Both the position numbers and the translations under genes were made by a program. From NCBI GenBank assembly GCA_026990095.1, contig JALSIL010000050.1, forward strand, positions 1-5,560: 5,560 nucleotides of DNA. Reading direction: 5' to 3'. Below are positions 1 to 5,560 of this stretch, one piece after another; the first letter of the stretch is position 1; every line of letters begins with the position of its first letter. A model generated the notes under the pieces. That model saw only the letters and a list, made by a program, of their open reading frames with translations, was not told the origin of the DNA and ran no database searches. Source of the DNA: Lysobacterales bacterium (GTDB lineage Bacteria > Pseudomonadota > Gammaproteobacteria > Xanthomonadales > Marinicellaceae).

Positions 1-3000
1 GTACTCAATAATCTAGTCATTTTAATTGGCTTAATTCGCAGTTATTTAGGTGCCTATCTTATACGCTTATTTATTGGTCACCCCAATCCACTGATATCAA
101 ATATCGCCATTGTAAAATTTTTTCTTGTCATTGCTCCTCTTATTGCAATTGCATCAACCACTTTAAACTTTTTTGTCGCACTCTTTTTAAATTTCGATAG
201 GTACAGCACATCTCTGCTTTCAAATTATTTTGATTGGTGGTTTGGCGATTATATGGGGTTTATAATATTTGCTCCTCTTTTATTGGTTGTCATTGGTCAG
301 CCTAAATCCGTATGGCGACCTCGTTATTTAACCCTTGCATTACCTGTATTATTTACCCTTTTATTTATCATTTTTCTTTACAATAAAACAGAACATTCGG
401 ATAAAGAAAGCCTTAAAGAAAATTTTGCTGTTAAATCGCAGCTTATCACTAATGTCATTAATCAAAGAACCACTTGGGTTAATGATTTTGTTAACATGAG
501 TTTAAGTCATTTTCTGCCTTATAAAGATTGGAAGGGGAAGTTGGAACAATTTCTAAATAACGCAGGAAAACTCGATAATTCCATAAGTGCCATTACCTGG
601 TTTGAAAAAGGTGAAACTGTTAAATTAATTGAATTGCACGTTAATAATCGATTTAATAAGCGACAAAAAATTGAAATTAAAAAAACTGCTCTTAAAGTAT
701 CATCAAAAAACACTACGCAATACGATGAATACACTAAATTATTTAGTAATACTTTTCACTTGAATAAGGAAAACACTCAAGTAACAATTATTGTTTTTCA
801 TAATCCAATTAAATTAATGCAAAACACATTAACTTTGCATAGTTTACAAGGCACTCTAGTGCAACTTACAATTGACCATCTCAATAAAAAGTTTGACATT
901 GGCGGCACAGATACTCGTGCATTTGACAATTTTTCTGTTAATGAAAACGTAAAGTTTGGTAAAGAAAAATGGAAATTAAACTTTCAACCCACGCAGGCAT
1001 ATGTCACAAATTACAAAGACAACAATTATAAACTTGTCGCCATAATTGGCTTAATTTTCACGGGTTTATTAAACATGGTTTTGTTAATAATCACTGGAAA
1101 AAATACTTTAATTGATTTAAAAGTGAAAGAAAGGACTTTAAATCTTGATATCAAAATCCAAAACTTTGAAGATGAAAAAAAGCAATACCAGAAATTGATT
1201 GAACACCACCCCGTAGTTTTATGGCGTCAAAACATTAAAACGAATCAATTGACTTACATAAGCAGCAAAGTCAAAGAACTGTATGGTTTTGATCACCAAC
1301 AGTGGCTGACTACCCCTAATTTTAGATACGACCGTATTGTCAAAGAGGATCGAAAAAAAGTTGCAACCACAATCAGTGCAGCAATCGCAAATCGAGAATC
1401 TTTTGAACTCGAATATCGCTTCATGCGAGCAGACTCTACTGTTGCTTGGATTAAAGATGTTGTCTCCTATAATAAAGACAAAAAAGGCAATGCACAACTC
1501 GTTGGATTAATGATAGATGCAACAGAAACCCATGAAGCAAAGACTAAACAAAATATCAGTGAAAGTAAATACGAAATTTTGTTTAAACATGCTCCAGAAC
1601 CTATGATTCTTATCGATTTAGAATCTCACTTATTCAAAGACTTTAATGATAAAGCCAATACTCTCTTTGGTTTAGATAAAATATTGGGCACCTTAACACT
1701 GTCAGATTTATCTCCCGTAAAACAGTCTGATGGAAGTTTATCTAGCAGTCGTTTAGAAAAAATATATAAAATTCTCTTTACAAAAGACTTGTATAAATTT
1801 GAATGGAAAATGCACAACAGATTTCATGAAGAAATTATATGTAAAATTGAGTTTATTAAATTACCTGAAACACAAAACAAGTTAATCCTTGCCTCAATTA
1901 TTGACGTTACTGAAAATAGACAACACGAAAGAAAAATTAATCAATTAGCTTACTACGACCAGTTAACTTCTTTACCAAATCGAGAGTATTTTTATTCTAA
2001 GTTTGAATTTTTTCACAAACTTGCAAAAAATAAAAAACAATTTGGTACAATAATTTATCTGGATCTCGATCGTTTTAAACTCCTCAATGATTCACTGGGT
2101 CATAATACTGGAGATAAACTACTTGAAATGGTCGCTAAGAGAATAAAAAACACCTCCAAAAACAATGATTTTTGTGCTCGACTAGCAGGAGATGAGTTTA
2201 TTATCTTAACGCGCAGTCTTGAAAAAAACATTCAAACCGCATTAGAACAAAGTCTTGTGAAATCAGAATTAATCTTAGAAGCACTTAATGAGCCTTATCA
2301 ATTAGGTGACTATGAGCATTTTATCACTCCAAGTATTGGCATATCAGTATTTCCAAATAAAAATTCCAGTTTAGATGAAATCGTTCATCAAGCAGATATT
2401 GCTATGTATGCATCAAAAGATAAAGGTAAAAACACCATAACAGTTTTCCAAGAAAACATGATACAACAAGTCGCTAAAAAATTACATTTAGAAAAAGCAA
2501 TAAAAGATGCAATAGATAAAAAGGAATTTGAACTCCACTACCAAATTAAAGTGGATGAATACCAAAACAAAACCTCAGCAGAAGCCCTTTTAAGATGGAA
2601 TCGCCTTAAAGAGTTTAATATTGATACAGAGAAGCTCATTGAAACCATTGATACGGTAGGATTAACAAACGAACTTGGAAATTGGGTTTTAGATCAGGCA
2701 TGTTATCAATTAAAAAAATGGAAAGACAAAAGCCCGATAAAATCTTTGTCAATAAATATTAGCCCAAAACAATTGCATCAAAAATTATTTGTTGAGCAAA
2801 TAATAAGTGTAGTGAGTAATTATAAAATTAAACCAGAAAGAATTACCTTAGAGCTAACAGAATCCGTTCTCTTTGATAATCAAAAATTATTGATTAAAAA
2901 ATTACAAGAACTGAGAAAATATGGCATTAAAATTTCTCTTGATGATTTTGGCACTGGCTATTCTTCTTTAGCCTATCTGCAAAAGTTACCCATAGACGAG

Positions 3001-3228
3001 CTAAAAATAGACAAAATGTTTATTGACAACTTAACTCAAGAAAAATCATCTCAATACGTCATTAAGACCATACTTTCCCTTGCAAAAGCTATGGGTATCG
3101 AACTTGTTGTCGAAGGCATTGAGACAAAACAACAGTTTGAAATATTAAAAGACCTAGGCGTTAAGTACTTTCAAGGTTATTATTTTGCCAAAGCACAAAC
3201 AGCAAAGCAATTAAATCAACCTGATTAA
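1..3228 (+). CDS. Membrane-bound dual GGDEF/EAL c-di-GMP enzyme with MASE1, CHASE-like and two PAS sensor domains (5' partial)
   Basis: Predicted to make and/or degrade cyclic di-GMP at the inner membrane in response to a sensed signal. The frame is open from base 1, and the residues before the first Met (253) are MASE1-like, including the typical WWFGD block. That Met is therefore internal; 1075 codons are visible and the true start lies upstream. In window codon numbering: MASE1 helices to about 124; a CHASE-like extracytoplasmic region about 130-335; a membrane helix about 344-365 followed by a short coiled coil; PAS 1 about 396-510 (PAS_3-like); PAS 2 about 520-640; GGDEF about 645-818; EAL about 830-1070. 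The cyclase signature is AGDEF (729-733) and the I-site is KNND (720-723) instead of RxxD. The EAL domain keeps EALLRW (E861), N919, ELTE (E951, E954), DDFGTGYSSL (981-990), KID (K1002), E1038 and Q1058, so phosphodiesterase activity is likely. Cyclase activity is less certain, as is the CHASE assignment. Confidence 0.93.
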   Translation, partial: VLNNLVILIGLIRSYLGAYLIRLFIGHPNPLISNIAIVKFFLVIAPLIAIASTTLNFFVALFLNFDRYSTSLLSNYFDWWFGDYMGFIIFAPLLLVVIGQPKSVWRPRYLTLALPVLFTLLFIIFLYNKTEHSDKESLKENFAVKSQLITNVINQRTTWVNDFVNMSLSHFLPYKDWKGKLEQFLNNAGKLDNSISAITWFEKGETVKLIELHVNNRFNKRQKIEIKKTALKVSSKNTTQYDEYTKLFSNTFHLNKENTQVTIIVFHNPIKLMQNTLTLHSLQGTLVQLTIDHLNKKFDIGGTDTRAFDNFSVNENVKFGKEKWKLNFQPTQAYVTNYKDNNYKLVAIIGLIFTGLLNMVLLIITGKNTLIDLKVKERTLNLDIKIQNFEDEKKQYQKLIEHHPVVLWRQNIKTNQLTYISSKVKELYGFDHQQWLTTPNFRYDRIVKEDRKKVATTISAAIANRESFELEYRFMRADSTVAWIKDVVSYNKDKKGNAQLVGLMIDATETHEAKTKQNISESKYEILFKHAPEPMILIDLESHLFKDFNDKANTLFGLDKILGTLTLSDLSPVKQSDGSLSSSRLEKIYKILFTKDLYKFEWKMHNRFHEEIICKIEFIKLPETQNKLILASIIDVTENRQHERKINQLAYYDQLTSLPNREYFYSKFEFFHKLAKNKKQFGTIIYLDLDRFKLLNDSLGHNTGDKLLEMVAKRIKNTSKNNDFCARLAGDEFIILTRSLEKNIQTALEQSLVKSELILEALNEPYQLGDYEHFITPSIGISVFPNKNSSLDEIVHQADIAMYASKDKGKNTITVFQENMIQQVAKKLHLEKAIKDAIDKKEFELHYQIKVDEYQNKTSAEALLRWNRLKEFNIDTEKLIETIDTVGLTNELGNWVLDQACYQLKKWKDKSPIKSLSINISPKQLHQKLFVEQIISVVSNYKIKPERITLELTESVLFDNQKLLIKKLQELRKYGIKISLDDFGTGYSSLAYLQKLPIDELKIDKMFIDNLTQEKSSQYVIKTILSLAKAMGIELVVEGIETKQQFEILKDLGVKYFQGYYFAKAQTAKQLNQPD

Positions 3229-3236
3229 TGAGAGAA

Positions 3237-3271
3237 GGCTGAGTAAAAATCAACGATATTTCTACTCAGCC
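3237..3271. terminator. Hairpin between convergent genes, probable bidirectional terminator
   Basis: A perfect 9-bp inverted repeat, GGCTGAGTA (3237-3245) with TACTCAGCC (3263-3271), can extend by four A-T pairs (3247-3250 with 3258-3261) after one mismatch, leaving a 7-base loop. It starts 8 bases after the stop of the plus-strand GGDEF/EAL gene and lies 14 bases beyond the stop of the minus-strand H1-like gene, the expected place for a shared terminator. Neither side has a good T-tract: the minus direction continues with a pyrimidine-rich TTCTCTC, the plus direction with CGTCAATAC. Termination efficiency is uncertain. Confidence 0.6.
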
Positions 3272-3285
3272 CGTCAATACAAAAT

Positions 3286-3576
3286 CTAATCTTTTTTATT
3301 CATCTTTGCAATCTTTTTTAACGCCTTATTCTTTTTAGCCGCCTTGGAGGCAATTTCAATAATTTCATCGCGCAGAGACTCTGATTTCTCATCCGAATCT
3401 TTTTGAAAGGCAATAATTCGTTTTTTTGATGCTTTAATTTTCAAACGGGTCTTTTCTACTTTCTTGGCCGCCTTTTTGGCTTTTTTTGCGGCTTTTTCAG
3501 CAATTTTTGCTGCTTTTTCCGCTCTTTGTATGGCTTCAATCAGCTTTTCCTCAAGATTTTTATCGTTGTCACTCAT
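3286..3576 (-). CDS. Small Lys/Ala-rich histone H1-like protein, coupled to ppk2
   Basis: A 96-residue protein with about 27 Lys and 17 Ala. Residues about 6-55 carry repeated EKAAK/KKAAKK-type blocks expected to form one long, highly basic helix. A short polar Ser/Asp/Glu/Lys linker follows (about 58-67), then a second Lys/Ala helix to the end. There is no signal peptide, membrane segment or recognisable enzyme domain. The composition resembles the C-terminal tails of histone H1-like bacterial proteins such as AlgP, so binding to polyanions (DNA, RNA or polyphosphate) is a reasonable inference, not an identification. The ATG at 3576 is preferred because AGGGA sits six bases upstream. An in-frame TTG at 3582 would abut that same AGGGA with no spacer. 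The ATG lies two bases after the ppk2 stop, indicating co-transcription and probably coupled translation. Low-complexity composition makes homology hard to judge; a coiled-coil structural role is the alternative. Confidence 0.78.
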   Translation of the reverse strand: MSDNDKNLEEKLIEAIQRAEKAAKIAEKAAKKAKKAAKKVEKTRLKIKASKKRIIAFQKDSDEKSESLRDEIIEIASKAAKKNKALKKIAKMNKKD

Positions 3577-3578
3577 AT

Positions 3579-4532
3579 TCAATCCCTATCCACTACTCGG
3601 TTATTGTAAATGGCTTTTACAGAACCAACAATGTTCTCATCAGGTGCATAAACTATAGACTCATCCTTGTTCGGATAATCCAAGTTATGTAAAAAATAAC
3701 GAATACAATTTATACGTGCACGTTTTTTATCATCAGATTTAACCACAGTCCAAGGTGCATCACCTGTATCGGTATGGAAAAACATGGATTGTTTAGCTTC
3801 GGTATAATCACTCCATTTACTGAGAGACTGAAGGTCTATTGGTGATAATTTCCATTGCTTCAATGGATCAAATTTACGCGAGTGAAAACGCCTGAGTTGC
3901 TCTTGTTGAGTCACTGAAAACCAAAACTTAAATAATATAATACCAGAATTAACCAACATGCGTTCAAGATTTGGTGCTTGACGCATGAACTCAAGGTACT
4001 CTCTATCCGTACAAAAACCCATAACTCTCTCAACACCGCCTCGGTTATACCAAGAACGGTCATAAAAGCGCATTTCACCTTTAGTTGGCAAATGATGAAT
4101 ATAACGCTGAAAATACCACTCACCACGTTCTCTATCAGTTGGTTTTTCAAGAGCCACAACACGAGCAGCGCGAGGGTTTAAATGCTCCATGTAGCGCTTA
4201 ATCGTTCCACCCTTGCCTGCTGCATCACGTCCTTCAAACAAGCAAACAATCCTCTGACCCGTTTCTTTAACCCAGTTTTGAACTTTTAACAACTCGCGTT
4301 GCAGTAAATGTTTCTCACTTTCGTAATCAAACAACGACATTTTCTTATCGTAAGGATAATCTCCAGCTAATGCTGAAATTTTCAACAACTGACTGCCCTT
4401 CATCACTTTGTTAGATTTCATCACCACTTCAGAATCTACCAAGTACTTTAAGACTTTTTTTGCTTGCTTGGCATTCTTAATGTCTTTAAATTTCGGTTTA
4501 GACTTTTTATTCTTTTTTACTGTTTCTTTCAT
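3579..4532 (-). CDS. ppk2: Polyphosphate kinase 2 (PPK2 family, class I-like)
   Basis: Cytoplasmic P-loop kinase that transfers phosphate between inorganic polyphosphate and nucleotides; class I PPK2 enzymes typically use polyphosphate to phosphorylate nucleoside diphosphates, and some work in reverse. The 317-residue protein has a Walker A loop GRDAAGKGG (101-109, with D103 and K107), a Walker B-type FYDRSWYNR (156-164, with D158), the basic lid region around 212-228 (EQLRRF through DPLKQWK), and the family block around 229-275 including YTEAK, APWT and SDDKKRARIN. All key residues seem intact. Residues 1-26 form an unusually Lys-rich tail (12 Lys) before the kinase core. The ATG at 4532 has AAAGGG five bases upstream (4538-4543). 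It is first in an operon with the H1-like gene and is preceded by its own FNR-type promoter region. The class I assignment rests on motif resemblance; exact nucleotide preference is not readable from sequence. Confidence 0.95.
   Translation of the reverse strand: MKETVKKNKKSKPKFKDIKNAKQAKKVLKYLVDSEVVMKSNKVMKGSQLLKISALAGDYPYDKKMSLFDYESEKHLLQRELLKVQNWVKETGQRIVCLFEGRDAAGKGGTIKRYMEHLNPRAARVVALEKPTDRERGEWYFQRYIHHLPTKGEMRFYDRSWYNRGGVERVMGFCTDREYLEFMRQAPNLERMLVNSGIILFKFWFSVTQQEQLRRFHSRKFDPLKQWKLSPIDLQSLSKWSDYTEAKQSMFFHTDTGDAPWTVVKSDDKKRARINCIRYFLHNLDYPNKDESIVYAPDENIVGSVKAIYNNRVVDRD
3583..3587 (-). promoter_or_regulatory. Ribosome binding site of the H1-like gene, inside the end of ppk2
   Basis: AGGGA on the minus strand, six bases before the ATG at 3576. 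It lies within the last sense codons of ppk2, so ribosomes finishing ppk2 pass over it just before the next start. It decides the start in favour of ATG over the upstream TTG. Confidence 0.65.
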
Positions 4533-4563
4533 AGCTACCCTTTGGTTCTCGTTAATAATTGAT

Positions 4564-4572
4564 AGTATAACA
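4564..4572 (-). promoter_or_regulatory. Extended -10 promoter of the ppk2 operon
   Basis: On the minus strand this reads TGTTATACT: a TG-N extension plus a -10 hexamer TATACT (4569-4564), one mismatch from TATAAT. No good -35 hexamer is found at 16-18 bases. This is typical of activator-dependent or extended -10 promoters. The predicted start site is near 4557, giving a leader of about 25 bases before the ppk2 ATG. Confidence 0.65.
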
Positions 4573-4591
4573 GGTTTATCACTTAAAGTTT

Positions 4592-4605
4592 TTGATTTAA
4601 ATCAA
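4592..4605. promoter_or_regulatory. FNR/Anr-type operator upstream of ppk2
   Basis: A perfect 14-bp palindrome, TTGAT-TTAA-ATCAA, identical to the FNR/Anr consensus TTGAT-N4-ATCAA. Counting from the start site predicted by the extended -10 box (near 4557), its centre lies at about -41.5, the class II position where FNR overlaps and replaces the -35 element. This predicts activation of ppk2 and the H1-like gene under low oxygen. Other CRP/FNR-family regulators with the same half-site (for example Dnr-type) could bind instead. Confidence 0.72.
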
Positions 4606-4629
4606 CTATCTGCAGGATGATTAACTCCA

Positions 4630-4784
4630 TCATTTGTTGGTATATTTTTCAACTAAAGCGGGTTGACGCCTTCTACACATACAGCAATCAAAAACCTTGA
4701 ATCTTCAATGCCGTTGGGCAAGGCTAATTGAAATTGAACAGCACCACAATGGCATGAAGATTGGTGTATCGGTTTAATCTTCAT
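4630..4784 (-). pseudogene. Frameshifted, truncated GFA-family (formaldehyde-activating enzyme-like) remnant
   Basis: GFA-family proteins are small zinc proteins of roughly 120-140 residues with a CxCG...CxCxxC...CxxCG cysteine pattern. From the ATG at 4784 the frame reads MKIKPIHQ, then SSCHCGAVQFQ, then LPNGIEDSR, which matches the family N-terminus closely, and it stops at 4653 after 43 codons. The continuation is in another frame: from about 4689 it reads DCCMCRRRQPALVEK, matching the second cysteine block, and stops at 4630. The break falls on a T5 run (minus strand, 4694-4690); one extra T would restore frame and the family's spacing. The first Cys of the second block would then still be Phe. 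The C-terminal half with the CxxCG motif is absent. The start overlaps the end of ptrB by 11 bases, suggesting a former ptrB-linked operon. A sequencing error could explain the frameshift but not the missing C-terminus. Confidence 0.75.
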
Positions 4785-5560
4785 TTAAAAGTTTTAAAAT
4801 AAAGCCATATTCTTCTGCCGTTTCTTTATAAGCTTGAAACCGCCCTGAAGCACCACCATGACCTGCGTCCATATTGGTTCGCATAATCAATATGTTATCA
4901 TCGGTTTTGACATCACGTAATTTCGCTACCCATTTGGCAGGTTCCCAATATTGCACTTGAGAATCATGTAAGCCTGTGGTAATTAACATATTCGGGTAAG
5001 CTTTTGCAGTGACTTGGTCATAGGGCGAATAAGACAACATGTAATCGTAGTATACTTTTACCTTAGGATTACCCCACTCATCAAACTCACCTGTTGTTAA
5101 TGGTATGGATTCATCAAGCATGGTAGAAACCACATCCACAAAAGGAACCGCAGCAATAATGCCCTTATACAACTCGGCATTCATATTAACCACAGTACCC
5201 ATTAGTAAACCACCTGCGGAACCTCCCATTCCAAAAACATTGTGTTTATCGCCATACCCTTGTGCGAGCAAACCTTTTGTAACATCCACATAGTCATTGA
5301 ATGTATTTTGCTTTTTTAACAATTTACCATTTTCATACCAGGTGCGTCCTTTAGCTTGAGAACCACGAATATGTGCAATAGCGTAAATAAAGCCTCTATC
5401 CAACAATGACAATCGAGCGTAAGAAAATGTTGGATCAACGCTGTGACCGTAAGAACCATAAGCGTAGATTAATATCGGACGCTCCGATAATGGTGTTTTA
5501 GATTTTTTATAGACTAAAGAAACAGGAACTTGCACTCCATCACGGGCAGTAACCATCGTG
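4774..5560 (-). CDS. ptrB: Oligopeptidase B, C-terminal catalytic domain (5' partial)
   Basis: Serine peptidase of the prolyl oligopeptidase family (S9A) that cleaves short peptides after Arg or Lys, usually in the cytoplasm. Only the last 261 codons are inside the window. The frame runs off the edge, and the Met at 5556 is internal, just before the ARDGVQVPVSLVY stretch that opens the catalytic domain in E. coli PtrB (a protein of roughly 690 residues). Counting from that Met: the nucleophile is S113 in GGSAGG, the acid D198 in GLHDSQVQYWEPAKW, and the base H233 in AGHGGASGR. The block MLDESIPLTTGEF (147-158) is present. The acidic pair linked to P1 Arg/Lys specificity in E. coli (E576, E578) is E and D here, still acidic. 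The usual RGGGE-type loop reads RGSQAKGR (64-71), a modest departure. The N-terminal beta-propeller and promoter lie outside. It stops with TAA at 4774, overlapping the start of the GFA remnant. Confidence 0.95.
   Translation of the reverse strand, partial: TMVTARDGVQVPVSLVYKKSKTPLSERPILIYAYGSYGHSVDPTFSYARLSLLDRGFIYAIAHIRGSQAKGRTWYENGKLLKKQNTFNDYVDVTKGLLAQGYGDKHNVFGMGGSAGGLLMGTVVNMNAELYKGIIAAVPFVDVVSTMLDESIPLTTGEFDEWGNPKVKVYYDYMLSYSPYDQVTAKAYPNMLITTGLHDSQVQYWEPAKWVAKLRDVKTDDNILIMRTNMDAGHGGASGRFQAYKETAEEYGFILKLLNED

Noticed and set aside
253..255. ATG at 253 as the start of the GGDEF/EAL gene
   Set aside because: The same frame is open back to base 1 and encodes MASE1-like membrane helices, including the WWFGD block just before this Met, so the Met is internal.
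3429..3540. Lys/Ala codon repeats as a DNA tandem repeat or CRISPR-like array
   Set aside because: The similarity is at the level of amino-acid composition; units are irregular in length and sequence, with no spacers.
3577..3582. TTG at 3582 as the start of the H1-like gene
   Set aside because: The AGGGA ribosome binding site directly abuts it with no spacer, while the ATG at 3576 has a six-base spacer.
3464..3692. Overlapping plus-strand open frames opposite the H1-like gene
   Set aside because: They are antisense shadows of the Lys/Ala-rich coding sequence, giving Phe/Ala-rich translations with no recognisable motif.
3911..4620. Other open frames on both strands over ppk2 and its promoter
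   Set aside because: They are out-of-frame shadows of an intact PPK2 gene, and the plus-strand one at 4408-4620 runs through the promoter and operator without a family match.
4614..4630. Short inverted repeat ATGAT/ATCAT near the end of the GFA remnant, as a terminator
   Set aside because: The stem is only five A-T-rich pairs with no T-tract, too weak to call.
5105..5293. Plus-strand open frame opposite ptrB
   Set aside because: It is antisense to the conserved catalytic domain of oligopeptidase B and shows no motif of its own.

Overview
The window looks like chromosomal DNA from a low-GC (about mid-30s percent by eye), probably facultatively anaerobic gammaproteobacterium. The clues are an oligopeptidase B very close to the enterobacterial type, a MASE1/PAS/GGDEF/EAL signalling protein, and an exact FNR-type operator. 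The genus cannot be fixed from the sequence. I see no mobile element, tRNA, rRNA or CRISPR array, and no stretch over 300 bases lacks a gene or gene remnant.

Layout. On the plus strand, positions 1-3228 hold the 3' part of a large membrane-bound c-di-GMP turnover protein (MASE1, CHASE-like sensor, PAS, PAS, GGDEF, EAL). Its reading frame is open from base 1, so its true start is upstream of the window. A hairpin at 3237-3271 separates it from a convergent minus-strand block. Read in its own direction, that block contains: the end of oligopeptidase B (5560-4774); a decayed, frameshifted remnant of a GFA-family (formaldehyde-activating-like) zinc protein that overlaps the ptrB end (4784-4630); a promoter region with a perfect TTGAT-N4-ATCAA palindrome; a PPK2-type polyphosphate kinase (4532-3579); and a small Lys/Ala-rich histone H1-like protein (3576-3286) starting two bases after the ppk2 stop.

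The most interesting unit is the two-gene ppk2 plus H1-like operon. The palindrome centre falls at about -41.5 relative to the start site predicted from an extended -10 box (TG-T-TATACT). This is the classical class II geometry for activation by FNR/Anr. The inference is that low oxygen induces a polyphosphate kinase together with a small highly basic protein that could bind polyphosphate and/or DNA. The c-di-GMP protein on the other strand is a separate transcription unit, with no evident functional link beyond position.
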